Assembly: GCF_023715465.1 (NCBI RefSeq)
Contig: NZ_JAMBOE010000002.1
Coordinates: 639,104-703,103 of the forward strand
Length of the DNA stretch: 64,000 nucleotides
Direction: 5' to 3'
Source: Paenibacillus macerans
Lineage (GTDB): Bacteria; Bacillota; Bacilli; Paenibacillales; Paenibacillaceae
The number at the start of each line of letters is the position of its first letter. Position 1 is the stretch's first letter. Made by a program: the position numbers and the translations under genes. The notes beneath the pieces were generated by a model. That model had not been told where the DNA came from and ran no database searches. It saw nothing but the letters and a program-made list of their open reading frames with translations. This document shows positions 7,488 to 16,439 of this stretch, in pieces.

Positions 7488-7801
7488 GAGTCGTGCTCCC
7501 TCGGGGCAAAATCAAAAACTTCTACTTCCTGACCATCAGAAGTGACCACAACTCGGCCATAACCCAAAGTCCCCAGGAAACCGTAAGCCGCCCAATCGCA
7601 CCCTTTTCCTTCCCCCGTTCGGCCAATACATTCTTGATAGGCCCTATTTGCTGCTTCTCCGGTGGCTGCTCCCCTTGAAACAAAGTCTTTAGGGCTCTGG
7701 ATATTCCCACAACGAGGGCACTTAAACTTCCATTCAGCTGTCCTATCCCCAAAACGCTCACGTGCTTCTGCACGCCACGCGTCCAGCGTTTGTTTGATCA
7801 T
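7484..7801 (-). CDS. VVA0879-like phage zinc-finger protein
   Basis: 105 residues. DAWRAEARERFGD then WKFKCPRCGNIQSPKDF, CIGR...GCDWAAYGF and VTSDGQEVEVFDFAP follow the order I know from the VVA0879 family, common in phages of Bacillota. Four cysteines (CPRC, then C and C later) probably hold zinc. Function is unknown, though it keeps company with replication genes. Confidence 0.65.
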   Translation of the reverse strand: MIKQTLDAWRAEARERFGDRTAEWKFKCPRCGNIQSPKDFVSRGAATGEAANRAYQECIGRTGEGKGCDWAAYGFLGTLGYGRVVVTSDGQEVEVFDFAPREHDS

Positions 7802-7813
7802 CCATGTTCCTCC

Positions 7814-9244
7814 TCACGACGCCCTTTTTCTCCGATACATATCCGGAATCCGTTTCGGCGGCTCTGGCGGCTTCGGCCCTGGATCGGTATGAATCCGGTC
7901 ATAGTCGACGAATTTATTGAACTGCTTCAGGAAGACTAATTCGACCGTCCCGACCGGGCCATTCCGCTGCTTGGCTATGATAATCTCGATGATTCCTTTC
8001 TTCTCGCTTTCCTGGTCGTAGTAGTCGTCCCGGTACAGGAACGCAACTATGTCGGCATCCTGCTCCAACGAACCGGATTCCCTTAGGTCGGACATCATCG
8101 GACGCTTGTCCTGCCGCTGCTCGACGTTCCGGCTCAGTTGGGACAATGCAATGATCGGTACATCCAGTTCCCTGGCCAACTGCTTTAGCATCCGAGAAAT
8201 CTCGGATACTTCTTGCTGTCGGTTCTCGCCGGGTTTGCCTCGGCCGGCACTGGCGATCAGCTGCAGATAATCGATCACGATCAGACCGAGGCCTTCTTGC
8301 TTCTTCAGCCGGCGGCATTTCGCCCGGATGTCGGCCACCGTGATCCCCGGCGAGTCGTCGATAAAGATGTTCGAGGCACCCAGGACGCCGGCGGCATCCG
8401 CCAGCTTGAGCCAATCCTCTTCTCCCATGTCGCCGATCCGGAGTCGGTTGGCCTCCAGCCCTCCTTCCGCGCTTACCATCCTGGCCACAAGCTGTGGCGC
8501 GGACATCTCCAGGCTAAAGATTGCAACCGGAGCCACACTACGGACCGCCACGTTCTGAGCAATGTTCAGAGCAAAGGCGGTTTTCCCGACGGAAGGCCGG
8601 GCCGCAACGATGATCAAATCGCTTTTTTGTAGGCCTGCTGTGATTCCGTCCAGATCCCTAAACCCGGTCCGTAACCCTGTGACCTTGCCGGTCTTGAACG
8701 CCTCGGACTTGACTTCCGTCGTCTCGATGACCTCGACAACTACATCCTTGATCCGCTTAAAATCCTGCGGTGGCGCCGATCGGTCCGCCAGCGTCGTCGC
8801 GACCTGCTGCGCCGAGGCAACGAGGCGTTGAATGTCTTCTCCGGCGGCGGCTGCTTGGATGATGCTCATGTTTGATCGAATAAGATCCCGAACCAAAAAT
8901 TTGTTTTGAACCCCGGCGACGTAAGTTTGCATGTTGGCCGTTGATGGAACCGCGTGGGCAAGCTTCGCAAGATAGCTAACTCCGCCGATGTCCTCCAGTT
9001 CGCCACGGTCCTTCAGCCTGGCCGTCAGCGTCACCAAGTCGATCGGCTGCCCCTCATCGGCCAGCTCCAACATACGGCGAAATATGATTTGATGACCGGC
9101 ATGATAAAAAGCCTCGGGTAACAGCGACTCGGTATATTCCAGCGATTCCGGCTCGATCAGGATCGCCCCGAGGACCGAGCATTCTGCAGCCAGATCGTTC
9201 GGCATTTCCGGGAGAATCGACTCAAGAGATGCCGAGCTTTGCAT
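7814..9244 (-). CDS. dnaB: replicative DNA helicase DnaB
   Basis: 476 residues, the usual length. N-terminal domain (about 10-110, NDLAAECSVLGAILIEP), then the RecA-like motor (about 180-455) with Walker A ARPSVGKT at 215-222, Walker B LIVIDYLQLI and the DQRQDKRP-region loop. The hexamer unwinds DNA ahead of the fork. The ATG has AAGGAG before it and overlaps the end of the loader gene by 23 nt, as expected for a loader-helicase pair that acts at the phage origin just upstream. Confidence 0.95.
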   Translation of the reverse strand: MQSSASLESILPEMPNDLAAECSVLGAILIEPESLEYTESLLPEAFYHAGHQIIFRRMLELADEGQPIDLVTLTARLKDRGELEDIGGVSYLAKLAHAVPSTANMQTYVAGVQNKFLVRDLIRSNMSIIQAAAAGEDIQRLVASAQQVATTLADRSAPPQDFKRIKDVVVEVIETTEVKSEAFKTGKVTGLRTGFRDLDGITAGLQKSDLIIVAARPSVGKTAFALNIAQNVAVRSVAPVAIFSLEMSAPQLVARMVSAEGGLEANRLRIGDMGEEDWLKLADAAGVLGASNIFIDDSPGITVADIRAKCRRLKKQEGLGLIVIDYLQLIASAGRGKPGENRQQEVSEISRMLKQLARELDVPIIALSQLSRNVEQRQDKRPMMSDLRESGSLEQDADIVAFLYRDDYYDQESEKKGIIEIIIAKQRNGPVGTVELVFLKQFNKFVDYDRIHTDPGPKPPEPPKRIPDMYRRKRAS

Positions 9245-9557
9245 AGATGGACTCCTTCCAGCCGGGCGGCGGCGGACATGCCTGCTTCGCCGCTTCTTCC
9301 CGCGCTGCGAAGTATTCGGCGGTTGCTTCTTTCATCCGGTCTCGCTCAATCTGCTCGCCCAAACTTCCCCTGATTTCCGATATTCCGGGCGGCCGTCTGT
9401 TAGTCTTGATGTGCTGCTCGACATTACGTAAAGCCGCATCAAATGGGAAATCCTTGAGATATTTTAAGTGTCTATCAATGTTTTCATCACTGGTATCAAA
9501 GAAGGGGTATTCCCTCTTGATCTCGACAAAAAGATCAATAACCTCAGCTCTTTCCAC
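9222..9557 (-). CDS. helicase loader, G39P-like
   Basis: About 111 residues starting with GTG behind GGAGG. The core AEVIDLFVEIKREYPFF, DRHLKYLKDFPFDAAL and KTNRRPPGISEIR match the N-terminal domain of SPP1 G39P, the protein that binds and loads the phage helicase. A disordered charged C-terminus is typical of that family and is the helicase-binding part. Position between initiator and dnaB supports the call. Confidence 0.8.
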   Translation of the reverse strand: MERAEVIDLFVEIKREYPFFDTSDENIDRHLKYLKDFPFDAALRNVEQHIKTNRRPPGISEIRGSLGEQIERDRMKEATAEYFAAREEAAKQACPPPPGWKESIYAKLGIS

Positions 9558-10509
9558 GCTGTCTCTCCTCCTTCGCTCTCCTACGCAAATCTTCAAGCTC
9601 GCGCTGTTGCTTCGTCATTCGTTTTGCAGGCTCTGGCGTTCCCGGGGCGACTCCAGCCATCGTCGGACTGGTAGTTTGGGAGTTGCGCCAAGCCTCGTTA
9701 ATTGCATCCACGTAGTATAAAAAGCTCGTGGGAAGCCTAAAACTATCACCTTCACGTTCACGCTTGGCCTGAAGCAGGCTCTCCATAGTTGAGATGGTAA
9801 AGGGTACCGGCATCCCCCCGGCGACCATCCGACCCATGGCTTCGCGTTCACGTGGTTTTACGTGAAAATCAAGTTTGCCGTGTAAACGGCAATAAGCGTT
9901 TAAAATAACAATCATTCCGTTTGGCTGAGAATCTGAATTTTCTTCCTCAAACCAATCCCTACCAGTAGTAGTGGTAGTAGTAGTAATAATAATATCTTTT
10001 AGATCAGACATTTCTGTCCGATCACTTGCTGATTTTTGCTTATGATCGGACAAATTTGTCTGTTCACCGCCTAACTGATCGGACATTTTTGTCTGATCAG
10101 AGTTTGAGTGATCGGACATTTCTGTCTGTTCATTTTGATTGTGATCAGACAATTTTGTCTTATCACTTTCAACTGATCGGACATTTTTGTCCGCCCATTT
10201 TTTGGAGTTTCGTACCGACAAAATTAATCCTCTTGAAGCCCTGGTCACTTTTATGTAATGGTACTCTTCCAAGGTGTCCAACCAGCGGCTCACGGTTTTG
10301 TTGTTAACTCCAAATCGTTTAGCGATATCTGACAGCTTCAATGGCTTATTTCCGAGGACAATGCCCCAGACCGTCCCGTCTTCTTTGACCTCCTTCGTCG
10401 TGGAGCTAATGCACCATGCAAAAAGCCATATCGCCGTGCCTATTCTCTTGTAGTGTTCTGGCTCCAGAAGTCCGGAGTACATCGGAAAAGGGTAACTGCC
10501 TTCGGGCAT
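9544..10509 (-). CDS. phage replication initiator with internal origin repeats
   Basis: 321 residues. The N-terminal half (about 10-105) is a winged-helix domain of the phage replisome-organizer type (LSDIAKRFGVNNKTVSRWLDT). A low-complexity middle (about 110-175) of SD/QT repeats and a run of threonines is produced by DNA repeats. The C-terminal half (about 190-300) is DnaD-like helical and ends in a basic tail. It should bind the iterons within its own gene and recruit the loader-helicase complex. The ATG has GGGGGATGA before it. Confidence 0.8.
   Translation of the reverse strand: MPEGSYPFPMYSGLLEPEHYKRIGTAIWLFAWCISSTTKEVKEDGTVWGIVLGNKPLKLSDIAKRFGVNNKTVSRWLDTLEEYHYIKVTRASRGLILSVRNSKKWADKNVRSVESDKTKLSDHNQNEQTEMSDHSNSDQTKMSDQLGGEQTNLSDHKQKSASDRTEMSDLKDIIITTTTTTTGRDWFEEENSDSQPNGMIVILNAYCRLHGKLDFHVKPREREAMGRMVAGGMPVPFTISTMESLLQAKREREGDSFRLPTSFLYYVDAINEAWRNSQTTSPTMAGVAPGTPEPAKRMTKQQRELEDLRRRAKEERQRGKS
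10002..10196. repeat. iteron array, likely prophage replication origin
   Basis: Six copies of a 22-bp palindromic unit with core GGACAnnnnTGTC start at 10002, 10044, 10077, 10110, 10143 and 10175, mostly 33 bp apart. The rightmost copy is read in a different frame from its neighbour, so the DNA rather than the protein is conserved. A trinucleotide repeat at 9964-9995 beside it could be an easily melted region. Origins inside initiator genes are known in lambda and many Bacillota phages. Confidence 0.8.
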
Positions 10510-10525
10510 TTGATCATCCCCCAGC

Positions 10526-10807
10526 CTAATCCCGCACGATTTTAACGAAAGTCCCTTTTACGCCCTTTTCAGTGGCCGAATTCTGAAGCCCTTCCGTAAG
10601 GGATTCAAGCATGGTTCCGATCATTGGGCCGTACCCTTCAGGCTTAAAGTCAAATCCGATCAACGAGCCTAATGTAAAGGCGACGGAAGTATAGAAATGG
10701 CCGTGCTGCTCAATCCCCGCCTCCTTCGCCTCCTCGTTTTTCTCAGAAAGGAAATCCACGATTTCCTTTGACCGCTGCATTAGTTCTTCCTGTGTCATCG
10801 TACTCAT
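10526..10807 (-). CDS. hypothetical phage protein, 93 residues
   Basis: Helical acidic N-terminus (TQEELMQRSKEIVDFLSEKN) and a Gly-rich C-terminal part. GGGAG precedes the ATG, and its start overlaps the end of the next gene upstream (ATGA). It lies between the SbcC and initiator genes. No family recognised. Confidence 0.6.
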   Translation of the reverse strand: MSTMTQEELMQRSKEIVDFLSEKNEEAKEAGIEQHGHFYTSVAFTLGSLIGFDFKPEGYGPMIGTMLESLTEGLQNSATEKGVKGTFVKIVRD

Positions 10808-11007
10808 ATCGATCGCTCCCTCATTGTTTTTTCCTTCCAGGCCTTATCTCCAAGGCACCGGCCTGGCGAAACTTCGAAATGCCGGCGCCCGCGGACGAAG
10901 GAAACAAACTTCCCAGTCGCCCGCTCGTAGTACATCCCGTTTAACACCGGTTGTTCTGGTTGCTCATCGTATTCTGCGAACAAATCGAGCTGGAGAGGTT
11001 CCGTCAC
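10804..11007 (-). CDS. hypothetical phage protein, 67 residues
   Basis: Begins with GTG after GGGAGG and reads TEPLQLDLFAEYDEQ, a short acidic start with an LxLF motif resembling sliding-clamp-binding peptides (QLDLF). This would allow beta-clamp contact, which is inference. The C-terminal half is basic. Overlaps the next gene by ATGA. Confidence 0.55.
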   Translation of the reverse strand: MTEPLQLDLFAEYDEQPEQPVLNGMYYERATGKFVSFVRGRRHFEVSPGRCLGDKAWKEKTMRERSI

Positions 11008-11010
11008 TCG

Positions 11011-11199
11011 TCATGCCTCCCTATCATCCCGCAAATAAACGATCGGGTACTTTACCCTGATCACCGTCCAGCCTGGGTAGCCGAGGGCAAAGTAGTCCCT
11101 CGTCTCCCGCATAAATGCCTCACGATCAGCCCGCATCAGTCGCCAGATCCGGTCGCCCATCATGCTCTGCAGCAGCGGCCGGCCGAATTCATCATTCAT
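11011..11199 (-). CDS. hypothetical phage protein, 62 residues
   Basis: Opens MNDEFGRPLLQSMMGDRIWR and contains GYPGWTVIRVKYPIVYL, a likely beta pair. Its ATG overlaps the stop of the SbcC-like gene, so translation is coupled. Function unknown. Confidence 0.6.
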   Translation of the reverse strand: MNDEFGRPLLQSMMGDRIWRLMRADREAFMRETRDYFALGYPGWTVIRVKYPIVYLRDDREA

Positions 11200-13730
11200 G
11201 CCACGAACACTTCGACTCCGCCGTCCGCGTTGTCAAAGCGGATGACCTGGTCAAACGCCGCCTGGGCATCCTCGATGTGCGTAATAACCAACACGCGGCG
11301 GAATCGTGCAGCGACCGACTTGATCGATTCGAGGACGAGCGCACGGTGCTCGGCGTCCTGGGAGCCCAGGCCCTCATCGATGGTCAGCCATTCGACCTTG
11401 CTGCCGGCACGCTGCGCAAGCAGTTCGGCCAGTGCAAAGCGTATAGCGTAGTCAATCCGGAGCTGCTCGCCACCGGAGAAAGTCTCATATGGTCGTTCCG
11501 CAGTCCAGTCGCCGATCATAATGTCGAGCGTCTCGGCAACACCGTCCCGGTACTTGAGCTCGCGCTGTGTCTCGAAGCGGACGTAGTGCTTGCCCTTCGA
11601 CATCTGACCAAGAATCTCGTTTGCGATCCGCTCGAGCTGCGGTACGGCGTTTTCGATAATCAGTGCCGGTATCCCGTCGCGGCCGAACGCCTTGATCAGC
11701 GTTTGATACTGGGTCCACCGCTTCGCCTTCGGCTCAAGTTCGGCGGCCAGCAAGTCCCGTTCCTGCTGATCCACCTCGAGCGCGGCCAACACTGCCTTGA
11801 TACCGCCGATTTGTTCGGCCAGTGCGGCGAACTGCCGGCGCCGGTCTTGCAGTACGGCCTGCAATTGGTCCAACTTACGATGCAAAGAATCATACTCAAG
11901 CGTGTCAATAACCAAACTGTTTTTCTCGTTCTCCAATACTTCCTTACGGGATTGCTTCCCAGAGATGTCCCGATCAATAGAGGCAATCCGCTCCTTCGCG
12001 TTCAAGGCAGCCTCCCGGGCGGCCCCGATCTCGTCCTTAAGCTTTGCCCAGCGCTGCAGATCGGCGGCACGCGTGGTCAATTCCGGAAGTGGTGCCAGTG
12101 CGGCCTCAAGACTTACTAATTGCTGCTGCACAGAATCCCACCGCTGCCTTACAGCCTCCATATGTTCCAACTTCTCGCTTTGCTGCTGCTGCAGTTGGAT
12201 TAGCACCTCATTCTTACCGTCAAGTTGGGCATAAGCTGCAGCTGAAGCTGCCAGTTCGTCCACTCGTACCTTGCAAGAGCGGTGCGTAGTAATATCGTAG
12301 TCCAACGCCCCCTGCTCAGCCTGCTTCTCAGTACGGACGGTGGTGAGCCGGTTGTACTCCGACCTGTCCATCTCTGCCAGACGGCGCCGTAATTCCGGAA
12401 GGTCCGCGACGGCCGCAGCAGCCGCTTGCTGGAATTTGCATGTCGGCAGACAACCGCTGTCGTGGATATGCTTCTCCTGCTGTTCGAGGTCGGCGATCTT
12501 ATCCGACAGACGCTGTTCTTCTAGTTTCAGCCGAGAGTCTTCTTTATCCCGTTGTGCCTCAAGGGCCCGGATTTCTGCAGCCAGCAGATTCCAGTTTTCG
12601 GCCTGTAAATCAAAATCCCGCAGGCGCTGCGTCTCTGTCTCATACGCCTCTGCCTTTTGTCGGAGCTCATCCCGCCCAGCAAGTTGTTGCTGCAGCTCCG
12701 CTATACGGTCGCTTAGCCGAAGCTGGTCGTCCTTCAGCTGATAGAGCTCCAGTTGCGTAGCGCTCAAGTCACTCTGCAACCGCTCCAACTCCGGCTTACG
12801 GGCCTCCAGCCCAGCGAGTTGCCGATTGACCTCTTCCAGCTCGGCGGCTTTGGCCAGGATTGACGCTTCGTTCTCCAGAATCTTCTCGGCTCGTTCGTGG
12901 CGGCTGCGGTGTTCAGACTGCTCTTTCTGCAACACCACGATCTCGTCATCAATCGTCGTGATTTCGCGATCAACCTGCAGAATACGGGATCTTTTTACTT
13001 CAAGTACGGCGAGCTGCGCCTCACATTCCCGAACTGCTCGCTCGTCCTGGGTCACCGATGCCTGAGTAAAGGCATGCTGGCTCTCCCCCCTCCGCAGTTC
13101 TTCATCCTTCGCAGGGCGTTTAGCCAGACGCTCGTCCAGCATCAGGAGATTGTCTTTCGACTTTTCAATTTCGATGTTCAGCAGTCCAGCCCGTTGCCGG
13201 GCCTGCTCCTGCAGTTGCTCATATACGTTCAGCCCAAGAATCTGCGCCAAAATCTCTTTCCGCTTGCCGGCCGTCGCTCCGGTGAATGCGTTGGCCTGGC
13301 CTTGCAAGATCATGCTGCTGGCCGTAAACGTATCGTCGTCCAGGTTGAGCAAAGCACGGATTTTGGCTTCCGTGTCGGCTATCTTCTCAGCTGACCGGCT
13401 TTCCCACCGGCCGTTGACCAGCTGCTGCAGCTCGAGCGTAGATTTACCTTTGCCCTTTGTGCTGCGCGTCCGGATGACCCGGTAAACGCTGCCCTGATGC
13501 TCAAAAACGAAGGTGACGTCCATTTCCTGTGCGCCGCGGCGGACCAGGTCGTCCATGCTGACTCCTTTGATAACGTCGCCAAACAGAGCGAAGCGGGGCA
13601 TTAAGGTGAATGCCGACGACTTGCCGGCACCGTTCCTGCCGGCAATGGCTGCCAATGTCACAGCCGACAAATCAATGTCGGCATATTCAATCGCTCTGAA
13701 ATTATGAATGATTAAGCGTAATGGAATCAT
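11196..13730 (-). CDS. sbcC: SbcC/Rad50-like SMC ATPase
   Basis: 844 residues. Walker A GRNGAGKSS (31-39), long coiled-coil arms broken by a zinc hook CLPTC (near the middle), signature FSGGEQLR, and Walker B WLTIDEGLGSQD near the C-terminus. It partners the SbcD-like nuclease encoded just upstream and would process double-strand ends or hairpins during phage replication. It is shorter than chromosomal SbcC (about 1,050), as is usual for phage versions. The ATG follows AGGAGGG. Confidence 0.92.
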   Translation of the reverse strand: MIPLRLIIHNFRAIEYADIDLSAVTLAAIAGRNGAGKSSAFTLMPRFALFGDVIKGVSMDDLVRRGAQEMDVTFVFEHQGSVYRVIRTRSTKGKGKSTLELQQLVNGRWESRSAEKIADTEAKIRALLNLDDDTFTASSMILQGQANAFTGATAGKRKEILAQILGLNVYEQLQEQARQRAGLLNIEIEKSKDNLLMLDERLAKRPAKDEELRRGESQHAFTQASVTQDERAVRECEAQLAVLEVKRSRILQVDREITTIDDEIVVLQKEQSEHRSRHERAEKILENEASILAKAAELEEVNRQLAGLEARKPELERLQSDLSATQLELYQLKDDQLRLSDRIAELQQQLAGRDELRQKAEAYETETQRLRDFDLQAENWNLLAAEIRALEAQRDKEDSRLKLEEQRLSDKIADLEQQEKHIHDSGCLPTCKFQQAAAAAVADLPELRRRLAEMDRSEYNRLTTVRTEKQAEQGALDYDITTHRSCKVRVDELAASAAAYAQLDGKNEVLIQLQQQQSEKLEHMEAVRQRWDSVQQQLVSLEAALAPLPELTTRAADLQRWAKLKDEIGAAREAALNAKERIASIDRDISGKQSRKEVLENEKNSLVIDTLEYDSLHRKLDQLQAVLQDRRRQFAALAEQIGGIKAVLAALEVDQQERDLLAAELEPKAKRWTQYQTLIKAFGRDGIPALIIENAVPQLERIANEILGQMSKGKHYVRFETQRELKYRDGVAETLDIMIGDWTAERPYETFSGGEQLRIDYAIRFALAELLAQRAGSKVEWLTIDEGLGSQDAEHRALVLESIKSVAARFRRVLVITHIEDAQAAFDQVIRFDNADGGVEVFVA

Positions 13731-13740
13731 GCATACCCTC

Positions 13741-14001
13741 CTAATCGCAGTAGCTTCTGTGGCAATGTGGACATCCGGTTACAAGCTCCTTGCCCGCTTG
13801 TTCAACAGTAATTCCCGCAGATTCACGTCCATCGAATTTCCCTGCCCAAACGTGGCGGCCGTCCGCATAGATATTTTGATTGCAATTCCAGCATCGGCCG
13901 GTATGTGGTGCAAAATGCGGCAACTGCTTTTCCTCGCAATACTTCTTTTGAGCTTCGATACTCAGATTCGTGTCGTACACGGCTACATCTCTACCCTTCA
14001 T
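13741..14001 (-). CDS. zinc-ribbon phage protein, 86 residues
   Basis: Two knuckles, CWNC and CPHC, about 40 residues apart, plus a further Cys-His near the end, form a zinc site. ATG at 14001 has GGAG at 6 nt. The start overlaps the end of the upstream gene. It sits between the two subunits of the SbcCD-like complex, so a linked role in end processing is possible but unproven. Confidence 0.6.
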   Translation of the reverse strand: MKGRDVAVYDTNLSIEAQKKYCEEKQLPHFAPHTGRCWNCNQNIYADGRHVWAGKFDGRESAGITVEQAGKELVTGCPHCHRSYCD

Positions 14002-14239
14002 AGTAGGCTCCAAATTCTTTGATCATATTTCTTAATGCAAGATAATAAACAGGCTCGTGATCCTCTTTTTGAATGATCGCTCCGAAAAAGACGTTCCAGG
14101 CTTGCTCCTTTGTCAAACTGGGGTTTACTGCGGAGCGAGGTTCCTCAGAAACCCCATCCGCCGATTTAGTTGAATCCATATGAAATAGAAGGAAGTTTTT
14201 CGCTTCTCCAGCAGTTGAAGATTCTGTCAGTTCAGCCAT
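13991..14239 (-). CDS. hypothetical phage protein between sbcD and sbcC
   Basis: 82 residues, starting at the ATG that overlaps the sbcD stop (TGATG) with GGAGGT before it. The N-terminus is polar and likely disordered, while the C-terminus (EQAWNVFFGAIIQKEDHE, YYLALRNMIKEFG) is helical. No family recognised. Confidence 0.6.
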   Translation of the reverse strand: MAELTESSTAGEAKNFLLFHMDSTKSADGVSEEPRSAVNPSLTKEQAWNVFFGAIIQKEDHEPVYYLALRNMIKEFGAYYEG

Positions 14240-15408
14240 CAGATTGGCACCTCCAAAAGTTCCGTCGTAATCGCCTGTAGCTCGCCAATCTCCGCCGGCT
14301 CGTAACCCTGGTTGCTTCCCCACGCGGCGAGTGCCGTCAACGGGTTCAACCCCTCCGTCACTTCCGCATCCCGGATCCGCTCCGAGCGCTCGACCTCCGC
14401 CCGGATCTCTGCAACGAAGAAAGCGCCGGCGTCGTACAACGCCTTTTCCAGCATCCGCCGGTCAAACCGCTTCTGCAGCTCCTCACTGCAGGAATACCGA
14501 ATCCGGACGATCGCATCTTTAATGGAAGAAAAATCATCTACCTGGCCGTCCAGCCAGGCTTCGATGTCCATGTCACACCAGTCAATGGTTTTAAATTTGC
14601 GAGCTGGTGTTGGAATGAATTCTGAATTAACAAATGCAGTCGTGAATGTATCAGTATCATGAATCCAGAACCCCGGCTCCGTCCGTTCATCCCCGAAATT
14701 GTGCCGCTCTGGAGCGCCGCTGTAGAAGACGTTGCTGCCGGCGCGCTGCGGTCGGTGGATGTGGCCAAGGCAAACAAGGTCAAACATCTGCGCTGCCTCG
14801 TCCGTCAGGATCGGTTCATTTTGCAACAGCGCATCCTCAAAGCCGGTGTCGGCCAGATCATACGTTAAGTGAGACATAAGGATGACGTGGCCGTCGAGCC
14901 CGGCGCGGAGTTCACGGCAAGTGTCCGTAATCCAGTCGGTCATCTTTGAATGAAACTCGTGCGGTGGTAGACCGGCAAACTCGTCATGAAGAGCGAATGA
15001 GGAACGATTCATCCCGGGTAGGCAAGCGATCAACGGGCCATTCTCATTTGAAGCAATTCCTGGCTCGGTGAAAACCTCTACGCCGGGTATCTGCATCTCC
15101 CGAATCAGGTGGTAAGCACTGATTGCATCGTGTGATGGTGTGCCGCTGATCACAATGACCTCAATACCGGCATCCGAGAGCCGGCGGAGCCAGGCCACGA
15201 ATGCCTTGATCTCCGCCGTCGCCCGGTCAATAAACACGCGGGCGTCCTTGAAAGCATCGCCGGCAAACAGGACTAGCTCGCAACCTTCGGCAATAATGCG
15301 GTCAGCTGCCCAATCCATGGAGCGGGTAATGTCGTCGAAGCGAGCTGCCGGCGCGGGGCCAGGATATCCGAAACCCCAGTGTGCGTCTGCAATATGAGCT
15401 ATCTTCAT
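14239..15408 (-). CDS. sbcD: SbcD/Mre11-like nuclease
   Basis: 389 residues of the calcineurin-like phosphoesterase fold: motif I IADAHWG, motif II LFAGDAFKD, motif IV MSHLTYD, motif V LGHIHRPQ. The third motif, normally GNHD, reads ISGTPSHD, so the asparagine is displaced. A C-terminal capping domain follows (about 270-375). With the SbcC-like ATPase it should trim DNA ends. Its ATG overlaps the annealing-type gene's stop. Confidence 0.88.
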   Translation of the reverse strand: MKIAHIADAHWGFGYPGPAPAARFDDITRSMDWAADRIIAEGCELVLFAGDAFKDARVFIDRATAEIKAFVAWLRRLSDAGIEVIVISGTPSHDAISAYHLIREMQIPGVEVFTEPGIASNENGPLIACLPGMNRSSFALHDEFAGLPPHEFHSKMTDWITDTCRELRAGLDGHVILMSHLTYDLADTGFEDALLQNEPILTDEAAQMFDLVCLGHIHRPQRAGSNVFYSGAPERHNFGDERTEPGFWIHDTDTFTTAFVNSEFIPTPARKFKTIDWCDMDIEAWLDGQVDDFSSIKDAIVRIRYSCSEELQKRFDRRMLEKALYDAGAFFVAEIRAEVERSERIRDAEVTEGLNPLTALAAWGSNQGYEPAEIGELQAITTELLEVPI

Positions 15409-16439
15409 CGCATGTCCTCCGGAAGATCATCAAAATTTATCTCACCTGGGTCATTACCACCAGTTCCATACTGCGCAAGATAGTCAGCCACTTGCTTCCA
15501 TTCGTTATCTGCTACATCCTGAACTACCTTTGCAATCGGACGGCCCAACGCTTCTGCAGCTCGATCAGTTAGCCATTTCCAGTCCATATTTCCACCGTTC
15601 GATTGCTTGGCTAAATCAAACGCACGGTTCTTTTCGGAAAATGTACCGTTCGATTTTGAACCACTAGACGGTCGGCTAGTTGATGCGTTTCTGCTAGTTT
15701 TAGTTGATTGAGACGCTTTCCGGGTAGTAACGTGGCCTTCTTGATCGCCGCCTTCAGGATCATCACCGTTCAAATACGCCTCGAGTTCCTCTTCTGTTTG
15801 AGAGAAAATGCCACTTGAACGGGTGGCCGACAATACTGCATCCACAAGAGCTCGCTTTTTGGACATCTTCAACACCGTATTCCAAATCGAATGCATGTCG
15901 TCGTTTTCAAGCCGGTACATCGTATACGTGTTCCCGGTCTTACGACCATTTTTCCACTCATCTCGCTCTTCGGAGTATAAAGTCGATTTGTCAATTCCTT
16001 TTGGCAGCTTCCATTCCGAATACCAACGCCACCGATATCGGTTTTCATAGGTATTGGCATGGCCAACTCCCTCGGCGATAATTGTGCCGGTATTGCGGTG
16101 GATCAACCGAATCGTAATGTCAACGGCATAATAGCCGGTCTCGTGGTTCTTGTCCTCAATCTTACTTGCCACCGTCGGAGCCAGGTTGTAAAATTCGCAG
16201 AGTGCTTCAGCCCCTGGCTTGTACAGCGTCGGCTTGTCTGTGCCTGGAATTACGCCGTAATCAACACCTTCCTGCATGACCTCTTTAAAAAATTCACGGG
16301 TTAGGTTCAGTTTCTGCTTCATGGCATCCAACTTCTTTCTTAAATCGGCCGCGCTGCCGAACTCCAAATCGACGATTGCCCCTCCCCCGGCGTTTCCGCC
16401 GGAGGACTGGGGCATTACTGTTAGGTTTCCTTCTGTCAA
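15405..16439 (-). CDS. conserved phage protein, probable DNA annealing/recombination
   Basis: 344 residues. The conserved core (about 45-215) includes EGVDYGVIPGTDKPTLYKPG, AVDITIRLIHRNTG, and NTVLKMSKKRALVDAVLSAT, a combination I know from a widespread uncharacterised phage and plasmid family. A Ser/Thr-rich linker and a small C-terminal helical domain follow. Next to SbcCD-like genes and a RusA homologue it most likely acts as a single-strand annealing or ssDNA-binding recombination protein, which is inference from context. TTG start behind GGGGGTGG. Confidence 0.6.
   Translation of the reverse strand: MTEGNLTVMPQSSGGNAGGGAIVDLEFGSAADLRKKLDAMKQKLNLTREFFKEVMQEGVDYGVIPGTDKPTLYKPGAEALCEFYNLAPTVASKIEDKNHETGYYAVDITIRLIHRNTGTIIAEGVGHANTYENRYRWRWYSEWKLPKGIDKSTLYSEERDEWKNGRKTGNTYTMYRLENDDMHSIWNTVLKMSKKRALVDAVLSATRSSGIFSQTEEELEAYLNGDDPEGGDQEGHVTTRKASQSTKTSRNASTSRPSSGSKSNGTFSEKNRAFDLAKQSNGGNMDWKWLTDRAAEALGRPIAKVVQDVADNEWKQVADYLAQYGTGGNDPGEINFDDLPEDMR

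Noticed and set aside
11115..12119. Rightward 334-residue frame opposite the SbcC-like gene
   Set aside because: Shadow of the coiled-coil coding region, without a ribosome site.
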